A stretch of 64,000 nucleotides of DNA from JABDJZ01 sp047619685 (GCA_047619685.1 JBLHLC010000018.1:19210-83209); one strand, 5' to 3'. Counted from the first letter of the stretch, positions 26,721 through 36,189 are shown. Numbers and translations: made by a program. Notes: generated by a model not told the origin, from the letters alone.

Positions 26721-27179
26721 AAGTCGACTACCGCCGCCCTTCTGCTAGTCCTGGTTTTGGCGCCGACCGCTGCGTGCCAAAGCCCGGACTCCCTATTGGC
26801 GAGCCCAAGCTTCATCGCGGTCCGTGTTGATGACGTGACGGCTGCTTCAGCGTGGTATCAACGCGTGTTCGGAGTTGAGGAGGTGAACCACATCGATGCC
26901 GAGGATGGGCGCTACGCCATCCGCATTCTTACCGGAGGCGGCCTACGTGTCGAACTCATCCGGGCGCGGGGGACAGAACGGCCGTCCGACCGGCACCTTG
27001 GCCTTTTCAAGACGGGCCTCTTCGTATCGGACATCGAGGCGTTTCACGCGGTCCTGGAAGAGCGGACTGTTGATGTGGACGCGCAGATTTTCGTCGATGA
27101 GGCACTGAACGCGCGGAGTTTTGTCTTCCGTGACCTCGAAGGAAACAGGATTCAGGCGTTCCAACTGCTCCCGCGGTGA
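26721..27179 (+). pseudogene. VOC-domain lipoprotein, start region lost
   Basis: The frame begins at about 26721 with KSTTAALLLVLVLAPTAACQ, a lipoprotein signal whose Met and first residues are missing. One vicinal-oxygen-chelate domain follows: FIAVRVDDVTAASAWYQRVF, GVEEVNHIDAEDGRYAIRIL and a final DLEGNRIQAFQLL strand with the metal-type Glu/Gln. Upstream the frame continues without a start codon straight into antisense PadR sequence. The two genes must have been divergent with a spacer that is now gone. A nearby in-frame alternative start is not evident. The protein domain itself looks intact, so it might be expressed from a fortuitous start. Confidence 0.72.
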
Positions 27180-27226
27180 AACCATCTCCTGGCTCGTCAC
27201 GCCGCAGAGAAACCGAGGGCTGCCCC

Positions 27227-28063
27227 TCAGTAGCTGACCTTCAGAGTCCGGGTCTTGAGCATCTCTAGCGAGCGGGCAACGGCCGCCTGCACCGCCTGCA
27301 CCTCATCATCCGACAGATCGCTCAGACGAATCTCATCCTCAGAGATCGCCCCTCCCCGCAGAATCTCGTGGCCAAACAGCTCGCCAGGAGTGTCTTTCGG
27401 CGCTATCTCGAAAATCGTGGCCGCCAACGTCATGGCCGCCATGTAGGACCCGACTACCGAGGGGTGCGATCCGTCTATGAATAACCCGATATCGGGGTTT
27501 TCCCGGATGCCCTCCCAGGCCATGCCGACGGGTGCTACCCGGCTGCCCAGCTCTTCGGCGATGGCCAGATACGCATGGGTCAAATATGGCTGCTGTTCTT
27601 TCTGATCCTTTCCCGCCCAGGTCATATAGAAGACCGTTTCCGCCCCGCTCTTGCTTATCTCGGCGTCGAACCTTCTGGCGTACTCGTAGAACTGGTTGGG
27701 ACTGTCGGGGTCAGTCAGATCTGACGCCCCCAGCATGCTTTGCTCCTGCAAGACAACGTAGTCCCACTCGCCAGAACGGATTTCAGCGAGGGCAAGTTCG
27801 ACCTCCCAGTGCACCTTCAGCGTGGCCCCGCCACCGCCGAGAAACTCGGCCTCGACCTGATGGCCCGGCAGGCGCGCCTCGACCATGGCCTTGAACAGGC
27901 GCGGCATGCTATTGTAGTACGTGTAGCTGTTTCCGAGAAACAGGACGCGGTGCGTCTGCTCCGATGCGGCTGCGCCCGCGGGAGTATCCGACTGAGCGAA
28001 ACCGCTTCGGGGGGCAATCAACAGGAGAACCAGAACGGCGAGACAGGACAGCTTCTTGTTCAC
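27227..28063 (-). CDS. Exported SGNH-fold hydrolase (DUF4886-like)
   Basis: This 278-residue protein has a signal peptide (cleavage near GFAQ). An SGNH/GDSL-like domain shows LFLGNSYTYYNSMP (catalytic Ser in block I, residue 46), GGGGATLKVHW (block II Gly), WDYVVLQEQS (block III-like) and DGSHPSVVGSYMAA (block V Asp-x-x-His). The catalytic set of a carbohydrate or lipid esterase is therefore complete. The LGNSYTYYN opening is typical of the DUF4886-like SGNH proteins of Bacteroidota. It runs into no neighbour and is preceded by 31 bases to the MotA-like gene on the same strand. Substrate unknown. Confidence 0.87.
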   Translation of the reverse strand: MNKKLSCLAVLVLLLIAPRSGFAQSDTPAGAAASEQTHRVLFLGNSYTYYNSMPRLFKAMVEARLPGHQVEAEFLGGGGATLKVHWEVELALAEIRSGEWDYVVLQEQSMLGASDLTDPDSPNQFYEYARRFDAEISKSGAETVFYMTWAGKDQKEQQPYLTHAYLAIAEELGSRVAPVGMAWEGIRENPDIGLFIDGSHPSVVGSYMAAMTLAATIFEIAPKDTPGELFGHEILRGGAISEDEIRLSDLSDDEVQAVQAAVARSLEMLKTRTLKVSY

Positions 28064-28094
28064 GTTCCTACAAGGGCAAGTGGTGATGGGCTTG

Positions 28095-28454
28095 TTACGC
28101 CGCCGAGATCTGCCGAAGCCTGAACCTCAAACCAAACCAGGCGAACCCCGAGAGGATAAAGACGGCCAGGCCAAACTTGAGAGCGGTCAGGGAAATGGCG
28201 TAACCGGCGGCAAACATCGCCGGGGGGAACTGGCCGAACATCTGCAGACCCGATTGGAGTCCCGAAAAGTGAGAATAGGCACCCATGCCAAGGACGAGGC
28301 CGGCAAGAATCATGACCGAGTTGATGTCGACGGATCCATCGGCCTCCTGGCCCACCATCTTCAGCGCACACCTGATCACGAGCAGCGCGATAACCAGCGC
28401 AAGAATGACCATCGGCCATCCGTAAGTCCCCATTTGACCCACAAAATCGAACAT
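28095..28454 (-). CDS. Small MotA/TolQ/ExbB-like membrane protein
   Basis: This 119-residue protein has three to four membrane helices. Its first helix (YGWPMVILALVIALLVIRCA) and the C-terminal FAAGYAISLTALKFGLAVFI with FAWFGLRFRLRQI resemble the core of MotA/TolQ/ExbB proton-channel proteins. It is much shorter than ExbB, and the usual partner ExbD/TolR is not adjacent. It may be one of the small orphan members found in this phylum. It sits 99 bases downstream of a LytTR response regulator gene on the same strand and could be its target or operon partner. Assignment to the superfamily is moderate; function unknown. Confidence 0.65.
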   Translation of the reverse strand: MFDFVGQMGTYGWPMVILALVIALLVIRCALKMVGQEADGSVDINSVMILAGLVLGMGAYSHFSGLQSGLQMFGQFPPAMFAAGYAISLTALKFGLAVFILSGFAWFGLRFRLRQISAA

Positions 28455-28552
28455 GTTTTCTCCCTCTTTAAAGTGAATGCCGTTGGCGGCTGTTGGAAGT
28501 GTACCGTGTCTCGGCGCCGATGATGAACAATCTATCTCAAACGCTCAGATAG

Positions 28553-29257
28553 CTAATGAGCGGCGAGAAGGTCTTTCAACTCTTGATATCGCGTCCGGCT
28601 GACTGGCAATTCCTGACCGGTCTTTAACAACAGGCTGTACTTGCTTCCACCGTGCGAGGTCAGGGATTGCACGAAGTAGAAGTTGACGATGTACGACTTG
28701 TGGACCCTACAGAAATTGGAGGGCAGCAGGCGGTCGATTTTCTCCAGGTTCTTGTGGTGCAGTTCCTGCTTGTCGTCAACCAGGAAGAGCTCGGAGTAAA
28801 CACCCGCGCCTTTCAGGTAGATGATGCGGTCTACCTCGACGAGCTTGATTTCGCCGTCGTGTTTGAGGGACAAGAACTTCGAGGCAAAGTTATTCTTCGC
28901 GTCGAAATTGCTGAGCTTCTCAAACGTTCTGGTGAGCCGCTCTTTGTTGAACGGCTTCTCTACAAAGTCGATGACGGGATGGTCAAACGCCCGGATAGCC
29001 TGCTCGCTGTAGGCAGAGATTATCACGGTATGGAAGGCGCCTGACTGCGCGCTCTTGAGCACGTCGAAGCCGTCCTTGCCCCTCAGGTTGAGATCCAGAA
29101 ACAGCAAGTCGATCTGCTGCGTGAGCAGGTAGGAGTTACACTCTTCAAGTGTGGCGCACTTCTTTATGTGCGTGATCCGGTCGCCGAGTATTTCCCGGGT
29201 CAATCGTTCGATCCTCTTGGCGATGACCGGCTCGTCTTCTGCGATGAGAATCTTCAT
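28553..29257 (-). CDS. LytTR-family response regulator
   Basis: This 234-residue response regulator has a receiver domain with the acidic pair (AEDEP, about residues 6-9) and the phosphorylated aspartate in LLFLDLNLRG (D55). The conserved Ser/Lys follow in IISAYS and VEKPF (Lys about 103). A LytTR DNA-binding domain (about 135-234) follows, with SLKHDGEIKLVEVDRIIYLK and FCRVHKSYIVNFYFV. The ATG at 29257 overlaps the kinase stop (ATGA), so the pair is translationally coupled. It probably controls nearby genes, the MotA-like gene being the nearest downstream. Intact. Confidence 0.93.
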   Translation of the reverse strand: MKILIAEDEPVIAKRIERLTREILGDRITHIKKCATLEECNSYLLTQQIDLLFLDLNLRGKDGFDVLKSAQSGAFHTVIISAYSEQAIRAFDHPVIDFVEKPFNKERLTRTFEKLSNFDAKNNFASKFLSLKHDGEIKLVEVDRIIYLKGAGVYSELFLVDDKQELHHKNLEKIDRLLPSNFCRVHKSYIVNFYFVQSLTSHGGSKYSLLLKTGQELPVSRTRYQELKDLLAAH

Positions 29258-30441
29258 TTCGGGATCACGATAACCGTCACCCAGCTGCCCTTCTCCGGTC
29301 CGTATTTCAGGCTCCACTTCCCGGGAAACGCCTGCTCCAGCCTTGATTCGACGTACTTGAGTCCCAGTCCTTCCCCTTGCTCCGTAGGCACAATCAGCGG
29401 TTCCGAAGAGATCCTGAAGGATGTTTCCTTTCCCGATTCCTGCTGCTCAATCACAAACCTGCCCTCCTCCTCATTTGAGTGCGTCAGCCCGTTTTCAACC
29501 AACGTGTGGAAGATCATGGGGGGTATTCTGGTTTCGGCAGCGATGTTTTTGGTCTCGAGGGTAAAGCGCTTCGATTGTTTGGCGTTGAAGACGTCCAGGT
29601 GCACCTGGCAAATCTTGAGCTCCTCGGCGATGGGTATCGTGACCTTGTCCGACACCCTCGTGATGAAACGAAACTCCTGCGACAACAGGTCGATCTGCTT
29701 TACGGCAAGTTCAGGTTGTTCTTCTATCCATTCGCTCAGCACGGTCAATGTATTCAGCAGAAAATGGGGCTGAATGGACTTTTTCAACATCTCGTTTTCC
29801 AGCTGGACGGCCCTGATCCTGAGCGCTTTCACTAGCGCCTGCTGTTCTCTGACGTCGTGGAGCACCGTGTAGGTGACCGCAAGAATCAGCAGCACGGAAG
29901 AGATGCTTGTACTGGAGACGAAGAACGATTCTGAAACCAGGACCACGCTCAGAATGAAAATAGCGGCGGTCGTGATGCTCAGGAGCCTGCCGGCGTACTT
30001 GTGACTTGTCGCCGCACGCAGCGCTATCCAGGAGCACGCCATCAGCGTCAAGGCGTATGCGAACCACGCGATGACAAAGAAGATGGTCTTGGGATTGGCG
30101 ACAGCAAACTCAACGTCGGCGCCCGCAACCAGTATCAGCAGCGCCGCAATTCCGGCGACAATCTTGGACCGGGCGACGTCGAAAAATGTCGCGAAGAAAT
30201 ACAGCAGCGACAGATTAACGAGCGTGGATGCAGCCAGAAACGGTAGAGGCCGACCCGTCCCCAGAAACACCAGGCTCAACGCTTCAAACAGCGTGTACGA
30301 GAAGAAAAGCAGGTACGCCTGCTTCCTGTCCAGTCCCAAGTAAATGGTTAAAAAAAACAGCGCGGTCGCCAGAAAGACGCCCAAGAGCAGCGCCAGCTGT
30401 GTGGTGTCTACAAAACCCGCCGCTTCTAGAAATTGGTTCAA
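29254..30441 (-). CDS. LytS/YehU-type sensor histidine kinase
   Basis: This 395-residue membrane histidine kinase has seven hydrophobic helices in residues about 15-195 (7TM-type sensor), then a coiled linker. The phospho-acceptor His is in KKSIQPHFLLNTL (H226). The ATPase N-box is MIFHTLVENGLTHS, and the G-box is GEGLGLKYVESRLEQAF. It is the cognate kinase of the coupled LytTR regulator. Ligand or signal is unknown; 7TM-LytS systems often sense sugars, pyruvate or membrane state. It is preceded by about 210 bases that separate it from the divergent sigma-factor gene, where a shared regulatory region could lie. Confidence 0.9.
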   Translation of the reverse strand: MNQFLEAAGFVDTTQLALLLGVFLATALFFLTIYLGLDRKQAYLLFFSYTLFEALSLVFLGTGRPLPFLAASTLVNLSLLYFFATFFDVARSKIVAGIAALLILVAGADVEFAVANPKTIFFVIAWFAYALTLMACSWIALRAATSHKYAGRLLSITTAAIFILSVVLVSESFFVSSTSISSVLLILAVTYTVLHDVREQQALVKALRIRAVQLENEMLKKSIQPHFLLNTLTVLSEWIEEQPELAVKQIDLLSQEFRFITRVSDKVTIPIAEELKICQVHLDVFNAKQSKRFTLETKNIAAETRIPPMIFHTLVENGLTHSNEEEGRFVIEQQESGKETSFRISSEPLIVPTEQGEGLGLKYVESRLEQAFPGKWSLKYGPEKGSWVTVIVIPK

Positions 30442-30650
30442 ATCTGTTTCCTGGATTGCGCCCCTGTAACAGATAGTGAATTACGGCGAATCAGATGGAA
30501 ATGATGTTTGAACTGCTCGCACGATGAGTGAACGTATGTTTAGATCTCTCCGCCAGCCCAAATCACGGATGAAACCATTGATCGTCACCCACTCGCCGGT
30601 GAGTCATAGTGCCTGACCCGTCAGCCCCCCTCGGTCAAGATGGATCGACC

Positions 30651-31220
30651 ATGCACATCTGGACCTCGTTTCGAGAGGCCCTGATGCGGTATGTGTCTGG
30701 CAGGGTATCCGTGCCGGAAGACGCAGAGGACATCCTGCAGGATATTTTCGTCCGGATTCACACGGGTGTATCCACGATCCGGGAGGCCGATAAGACCCGG
30801 TCCTGGGTGTTTGGATTGGCTCATCGGGCCATCGCGGATCACTATCGCAAAGCCTACCGGAGACCGGCGCAGTCCTCCGTGGACCAGGAGGATGAGCGTA
30901 ATCTGGGGTCTGTGGAATCGGAGATCAGTCTGGAAGACTACGAGGGAGAGCACGGCGTGCATGAAGAGGTGCTGTCCTGGCTCGAGCCCATGATTGAGCG
31001 TCTCCCGGACAAGTACGCCGCGGCTTTGCGACTCTCAGACATAGAGGGCAAATCTCAAACCCAAATCGCGAGCCAACTCCACATGTCGCATTCGGGTGCG
31101 AAGTCAAGGGTACAGCGTGCTCGCAAACTCCTGGGACAGGTGCTGACGGACTGCTGCGAGGTGGAGTTCGGTTCTCAAGGCGATGTTGTTGAGTATCGCG
31201 AGCGCCGGAAAACGACCTGA
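30651..31220 (+). CDS. sigZ: ECF-type sigma factor, SigZ-like
   Basis: This protein of about 189 residues has sigma region 2 (SGRVSVPEDAEDILQDIFVR and WVFGLAHRAIADHYRK) and region 4 (IEGKSQTQIASQLHMSHSGA). It binds RNA polymerase core and directs transcription of its own target promoters. The C-terminal tail LTDCCEVEFGSQGDVVEYRE, with a double Cys, is the hallmark of SigZ-like factors. No anti-sigma factor gene is adjacent, so activity may be controlled through these cysteines; this is inference. The ATG at 30651 is used; a GTG at 30609 adds 14 residues. It is divergent from the histidine kinase and heads a three-gene unit with the flavoprotein and the next unknown gene. Confidence 0.85.
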   Translation: MHIWTSFREALMRYVSGRVSVPEDAEDILQDIFVRIHTGVSTIREADKTRSWVFGLAHRAIADHYRKAYRRPAQSSVDQEDERNLGSVESEISLEDYEGEHGVHEEVLSWLEPMIERLPDKYAAALRLSDIEGKSQTQIASQLHMSHSGAKSRVQRARKLLGQVLTDCCEVEFGSQGDVVEYRERRKTT

Positions 31221-31316
31221 TCCGGTGTAGCGCCGACTGGCGCGGAAATGGTTTTGCGTCTTTTCCCGGACCCGAGCGACTACGGGGTTACTGATGTCTC
31301 TAATCCCGTTGAAAGC

Positions 31317-32696
31317 ATGTCGCAAGAAGCACCCCTCGCATCGAACCATTCTGACCTACCCGTCGCCGTCCTTGGCTCGGGTCCCGTGGGACTGGCGGCC
31401 GCAGCGCATCTGTTGGAGCGGGGCCTACGTCCCGTCATTTTTGAAATGGGGGATAGCGTCGGTCACAGCGTGAGTCAGTGGGGACATGTCCGTTTGTTTT
31501 CACCGTGGTCGCAAAACCTGGATGCCGCTGCCGTCCGGTTGCTCGAGGGACGTGGCTGGGTGGAACCTGCTTCTGAGGAAGTCCCTTTCGGGCACGAACT
31601 GCTCTCAAAATATCTCGACCCCTTGGCGGCCGTCCCGGTCATGGCGAAAGCCCTCAGGCTTTCCTCGCGAGTCGTATCTGTGACGAGGCGAAATGTCGAC
31701 AAGACCAAGACGGCGGGCCGTTCCGCCCACCCTTTCGTCATTCGATATGAAGAGGCAGATGGCACGCAGAAAGAGTTGGACGCAAGAGCCGTTATCGATG
31801 CAACCGGCTCCTGGAAGTCACCGAATCCGGTAGGATCTTCAGGGGTGGAGGCGCTTGGCGAGCGCAGGGCAGCCAACAAGGTGTTCTACGGCATGCCCGA
31901 TGTGGTGGGTCGGGACCGCGCCCGGTTTCAATCCAGGAAAATCCTGGTCATCGGCAGTGGGCACTCCGCCGCAAACGTACTCCTTGATCTGGCCTTGCTC
32001 CAGACCCGGTATCCGGACACAGAAGTGCACTGGGCCATAAGGGCCGCCACCCCCGACCGGTATTTCGGAGGCGAGGATGGCGATGCCCTCGCCGGTCGCG
32101 GCGCGCTGGGTCGGAGGCTTCACGAACTGGTCGATAGCGGCAAGTTGGTGATTCATACCTCCTTTAGGACACAGTCGGTCTCAAGCACCGCAGGCAGCGT
32201 AACGGTCGCAAGCGTGGCGGATGGCGTGGACCATGAATTGACCGTAGATGAGGTCATCGCCTGCACGGGGTCTCGACCCGACTTTTCGTTCCTGACGGAA
32301 ATCCGTCTGACCATCAATTCCGCCCTGGAAAGCGCGGAAGCCCTGGCTCCGCTCATCGATCCAAATTTCCATTCGTGCGGATCCGTGCGCCCCCACGGGG
32401 AACGCGAGTTGAGGCACGAGGAAGAGGGCTTTTATATTGCTGGCGTCAAGAGCTACGGTCGCGCTCCCACGTTTCTGATGATGACCGGATATGAGCAGGT
32501 TCGATCCATCGTCGCGGCCCTTGCTGGAGACCAGGACGCCGCGGATCGGGTTGAATTGACGCTTCCTGAAACCGGGGTTTGCTCGTCTAATTTGTTCATT
32601 ACCGACTCCTTGTCTCCAGATCGACTTCGAGAAGTAGAGGCCAGTGAATCTTGCTGCGGCCCCGCTCCGTTGGTGCAATTGACACTACCTGACTAA
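31317..32696 (+). CDS. ArsO-like FAD/NAD(P)-binding flavoprotein monooxygenase
   Basis: This 459-residue protein has two Rossmann motifs: VAVLGSGPVGLAAA (about residues 16-29, FAD) and KILVIGSGHSAANV (about 208-221, NADPH). It also has a Trp-Gly-HVRLF segment and an ATG-type ATGSW turn. It belongs to the flavin-dependent monooxygenase-like group often called ArsO in arsenic-resistance loci. Its tail carries ELTLPETGVCSSN and ESCCGPAP, so three cysteines lie near the C-terminus, as in metalloid-binding proteins. The ATG at 31317 was chosen from alignment of the first strand. Arsenic involvement is inference from family memory and the Cys tail. It is followed 15 bases later by the next gene. 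Confidence 0.8.
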   Translation: MSQEAPLASNHSDLPVAVLGSGPVGLAAAAHLLERGLRPVIFEMGDSVGHSVSQWGHVRLFSPWSQNLDAAAVRLLEGRGWVEPASEEVPFGHELLSKYLDPLAAVPVMAKALRLSSRVVSVTRRNVDKTKTAGRSAHPFVIRYEEADGTQKELDARAVIDATGSWKSPNPVGSSGVEALGERRAANKVFYGMPDVVGRDRARFQSRKILVIGSGHSAANVLLDLALLQTRYPDTEVHWAIRAATPDRYFGGEDGDALAGRGALGRRLHELVDSGKLVIHTSFRTQSVSSTAGSVTVASVADGVDHELTVDEVIACTGSRPDFSFLTEIRLTINSALESAEALAPLIDPNFHSCGSVRPHGERELRHEEEGFYIAGVKSYGRAPTFLMMTGYEQVRSIVAALAGDQDAADRVELTLPETGVCSSNLFITDSLSPDRLREVEASESCCGPAPLVQLTLPD

Positions 32697-32711
32697 ATAA
32701 GAGCAAGCGGG

Positions 32712-33233
32712 ATGAATGGAACGCCGGACGGCAGCATAGAGGTCTGCGTTGATGACCTCATGCAGCAGGGCTATTGCTACTTCCTCATTGAGCCCATCGG
32801 CCAGAACTTCCATCCCGGTTTTCAGCCAGAACTGACGCCCAGGGAGATGTTGGAACTCGGCGTGTTCGGCGGCAAGTACATGACGGACTGTGCGGGGGAG
32901 TTTCCTTCCGACTGGTTCGAGAACGCTCGTCTGTGTTCGGATCGTCGCGACCCCAAGCTGAATTTTTTTGGAGTGAACGCGTCTCAACCGCTTGCGGAGT
33001 GGGAGAGAAAGGGCTGGCTTTTCGAAGACGACCCGCGCGGTTGGTTTCAGTGGTACTGTCGGTACTACATGGGTCGTCGGGGACCGGACGATGACCGCCA
33101 AATCAAACGGTGGCGCGCCATGCGTCGCCACATTGCCCAGATCAAGGTGAACTGTCCCGAGGGTGCCTTAGACTGTCGTCCAAGGCAAAGGCAGGCGCTG
33201 CTGCACTGGGCCTACGATTCGCGAAAGATGTAA
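32712..33233 (+). CDS. Conserved protein of unknown function (YFGVNASQPL type)
   Basis: This 173-residue soluble protein has a very recognisable conserved pattern: HPGFQPELTPREMLELGVFG, GGKYMTDCAGEFP, FFGVNASQPLAEWERKGWLF, DDPRGWFQWYCRYYMGRR, RWRAMRRHIAQIKVNC and RPRQRQALLHWAYDSRKM. I remember this family in bacteria and fungi, without assigned activity. Tryptophan, cysteine and arginine clusters suggest a binding or catalytic pocket. It lies 15 bases behind the ArsO-like gene and appears to be the third gene of a unit headed by the SigZ-like factor. It converges on the aminotransferase gene. Function unknown. Confidence 0.75.
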   Translation: MNGTPDGSIEVCVDDLMQQGYCYFLIEPIGQNFHPGFQPELTPREMLELGVFGGKYMTDCAGEFPSDWFENARLCSDRRDPKLNFFGVNASQPLAEWERKGWLFEDDPRGWFQWYCRYYMGRRGPDDDRQIKRWRAMRRHIAQIKVNCPEGALDCRPRQRQALLHWAYDSRKM

Positions 33234-33270
33234 CGGATACAGGCCCAGGCCGGGAGGACTAGGGGCCACC

Positions 33271-34383
33271 TTATCGGAGCGCCTGCAATGCCTCGCTCAC
33301 CCGAGCCAGCCCCTCCTGCAGGTAACTCAACTCTGATCCGATGCCAATGCGGATCCGGTGGTCCATTCCAAAGCAGTCGCCAGCAACTACAAAGGTGCTT
33401 TTCTCCCGGCGGATGTAGTCTACCAGTTCCGTGGAGTTCATGTCCATGGCATACTCCATAAACACCATCCCACCTGCCTGTGGAGGTCTGAACGTAAACA
33501 GGCCTGGGTGCGAAGCGGCCCACTCCGAAACGGCCGGCAGATTCCCGCGCAGAATGCCCCGGTTGCGCTCAAGAATTTTCTCACGCCTCTCTGGTCTCAG
33601 TGCGATAGCCGCAATCTCATTGGACAGGATTGAGGTCGTGATCGTGGTGTAGTCTCGGCGCTTCCAGGTGTCGGCGATCTCTTGATGCGGCCCTACCAAC
33701 CAGCCTATTCGGAGTCCCGGCAACGCGTAGGCTTTGGAGAGTCCACCCGTCACAATGGTGCGATCATAGCGCCCATGGAACGATGGCGTTTCGGGGCCGC
33801 TCAGCTCTGCGCCCCGGTAGATTTCGTCGGCGTATACCCAGGCTCCCACCCCTTCCGCCATCTCGACAATGGCGTCCATGGCCTCAGGGCTCAGGACGGC
33901 CCCTGTCGGGTTGTTGGGATTGCAGACCGCAATCATTTTGGTGCGAGGACTGACGAGCGACCGGAGTTCGTCAAGGTCGGGCTGCCAGCCAAGGTCCTCC
34001 CGAAGATGAAACGGCTTCACGTCTACCCCGAAGGCGCGCGCCGCGCCCCACAATTGCATGTAGTTGGGGAGCATCAGGATCAGTTCATCGCCCGGCTCAA
34101 GGAGCGTCCACATCGCCACGAAGTTGGCCTCGATGGAGCCGGCGGTGACCATCACATTGTCCAGGTCTGTACCCGGGTAGAGCCGGCTTATTTCCTCTCG
34201 AAGCGGGATGGATCCGTTTGTCTGCCCATACCCCAGGCGCAGATCCAGGAGGCGCCGGTTCTCCTCCTCAGTGAGTAACTCATTGAGCTTGAAGGGATGC
34301 AGACCCGTCTCCGTCAGGTTGTACTCGACGGTGTTTTCCCAGATCGACTGGGTGCGCTCGAGGTCAAATACTTCGATATTCAT
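33271..34383 (-). CDS. PLP-dependent aminotransferase (class I/II)
   Basis: This 370-residue fold-type I transaminase has the cofactor Asn in VCNPNNPTGAVL, the Asp-Tyr-type VYADEIYRG, the Schiff-base lysine in GGLSKAYALPGLRIGW, and a C-terminal Arg in HRIRIGIG. The start is set at 34383 (MNIEVFDLERTQSIWEN), where the N-terminus matches the compact relatives of the family that include capreomycidine-synthase-like enzymes. No signal peptide is present. It transfers an amino group between an amino acid and a keto acid; the exact pair is unknown. It is convergent with the unknown-function gene and 63 bases upstream of the 3' end of the permease remnant on the same strand. Confidence 0.9.
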   Translation of the reverse strand: MNIEVFDLERTQSIWENTVEYNLTETGLHPFKLNELLTEEENRRLLDLRLGYGQTNGSIPLREEISRLYPGTDLDNVMVTAGSIEANFVAMWTLLEPGDELILMLPNYMQLWGAARAFGVDVKPFHLREDLGWQPDLDELRSLVSPRTKMIAVCNPNNPTGAVLSPEAMDAIVEMAEGVGAWVYADEIYRGAELSGPETPSFHGRYDRTIVTGGLSKAYALPGLRIGWLVGPHQEIADTWKRRDYTTITTSILSNEIAAIALRPERREKILERNRGILRGNLPAVSEWAASHPGLFTFRPPQAGGMVFMEYAMDMNSTELVDYIRREKSTFVVAGDCFGMDHRIRIGIGSELSYLQEGLARVSEALQALR

Positions 34384-34446
34384 AGCAGGGAGAGAAAGGC
34401 AAAACGGCTCGGTAGCGGTCAAAGCTAACTCAAACCGCCCGCGCCG

Positions 34447-36189
34447 TTACTCCGAACCGTTTCGCAGCACTTCGATCGGATTCAGGTTTGCTCCACGGTA
34501 GGCCCCTGCCGTCGACGTCGCCGTGGCAATGGTCAGGATGAGGACCGCCGGTAACACCACGAAGGCCAAGCTCACATCCAGTCCGGCGGGCAACATGGCG
34601 TTGAGAAGCGTGGTCACAATGAAGTAGCTGAGCACACCTCCGATTGTCACTGCCACAAACATGACTGTAACCATTTCCTTCTGCACTACGCCCAAAACAT
34701 CCCATACTCCGGCGCCCACGACCTTTCGGATTCCGATTTCCCGGGAGCGTCTCGAGACCGTAATCAGGAGAAAACCGAATAGTCCCATGATGGCAATCGC
34801 CAGTGCGATGACTACAATAAACACGAAGATCTGTGCGCTTCGCTCCATGCCGGTGAAATAGTCGTCGAACACCGCATCCTGAAAGAACCCATCGAACGGA
34901 AGCTCCGGCGAGAGAACCTTCCAGGACGCCTTGAGATCGTCGAACACCCGCACGGCGGCGCCGGCGTTCGCGTCTATAGCCAAGTATCGATGCTGGGATG
35001 CGTCCACAACCCGGAATACAACCGGGTCGATGCCCAGGATGAATGGCTTGTTCTGGAAGTCCTCCACGATTCCAACAATCTGGACCTCTTCGGAGCCCAT
35101 TCGCAGGCTCGTTCCCAATGCAGAGGCCACGTCCTCCATGCCGACGCTCTCGATGAAGCGCTGATTTACTACGACAGCCCCCTGCACATCGGTCTGCCGC
35201 TGCTCATCGAAGAACCTGCCCTCGGCAAGGCGGATCTTCATTGTTTCGAGGTAACCGAACCCCTCGTCCAGCTGACCCGCCTCGTACTCGCTGCCGTCCA
35301 ACGTCACGGCCACGCTGGCCCCACCGTTTGAAATGTGGTGCTTGGTCGAGGCAACCTGAGCGACATTTGGATTCTGAGCTATCCGCTGCTGAAAGGCCCT
35401 GAGAGACGGTGTGTCCGCAAGAGGGACAACCATGGTCTGCTTCTGATCATAACCCCAGTCCCGTTTGCGCTCTGAGGTAGCGTTTTCGACAATGGCGATG
35501 CTCAGGGCGAGAAGCAGAAAGGAAAACACGAACTGGGTGCCAAGAAGCACTTTCGTCAGGCGCTTTTTCCCGCTGATAGTCACGCCGCCCTTGAGGACTC
35601 GGGCAGGCTGAAATCCGGAGATGAAGACGGCCGGGTACAGGCCAGCCCCGATACCTGTCAACGCAAGAACGCTGGCAAGGAAGATCCACAGCGTGGCATT
35701 CTCTTTATAGTTCAGCGAGAATCCGGCGTTCAGGTCAAGCACCCCGTTGAACCACGGAATAAACAGGAACTCGGCCATGAGGACGCCAATCAGCACCGCG
35801 ATAGTGCTCAAGACCAGGTTCTCTCCCTGGAACTGAGCGACCAACTGGAAACGGTAGCTGCCCACAACCTTTCGCACGCCGATCTCCTTGGCGCGGTGCA
35901 TGGCGCCGACAATCGCGATGTTCATGTAGTTGAAGCACGCGACGGCGAGCACCAGGAGCGCCAGGGTCATGAACAGCCAGACCGCGACCGGATGGATCTT
36001 GGCCATGATGCTCTCTTTGAGGTCTATCCACTGGGTGGGGATTCCCAGCAGAGGTACCGCCGAGATTCCCGCGACCTTGCGGTCCTGGTCTGCGGCCTGC
36101 ATGCGCGGCACAAACTCCTGAAGGAGGTCATTGATGGCCGCCCTATCGGAACCAGGCTCGGTGAGCACAAAAGTGGGTCCGCAGGAAGG
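34447..36189 (-). pseudogene. MacB/FtsX-type ABC permease, N-terminal third missing
   Basis: The reading starts mid-protein near 36189 (TFVLTEPGSDRAAINDLLQE) after a stop codon at 36190-36192 and has no ATG of its own; the GTG at 36168 is only a chance start. The rest is a normal permease: helix LFMTLALLVLAVACFNYMNI with MHRAKEIGVRKVVGSYRFQL, a second core, and SRRSREIGIRKVVGAGVWDV and TAGAYRGANLNPIEVLRNGS at the end. Complete relatives are about 800 residues, so roughly 220 N-terminal residues (first helix and part of the first MacB core) are gone. Its C-terminus is complete, the opposite of the 24-kb copy. It probably is not functional. Confidence 0.82.

Noticed and set aside
30523..30615. 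30-codon frame starting MSERMFRSLRQPKSRMK before the sigma factor gene
   Set aside because: No ribosome-binding site or family; it lies in the divergent regulatory region and overlaps the alternative GTG start.
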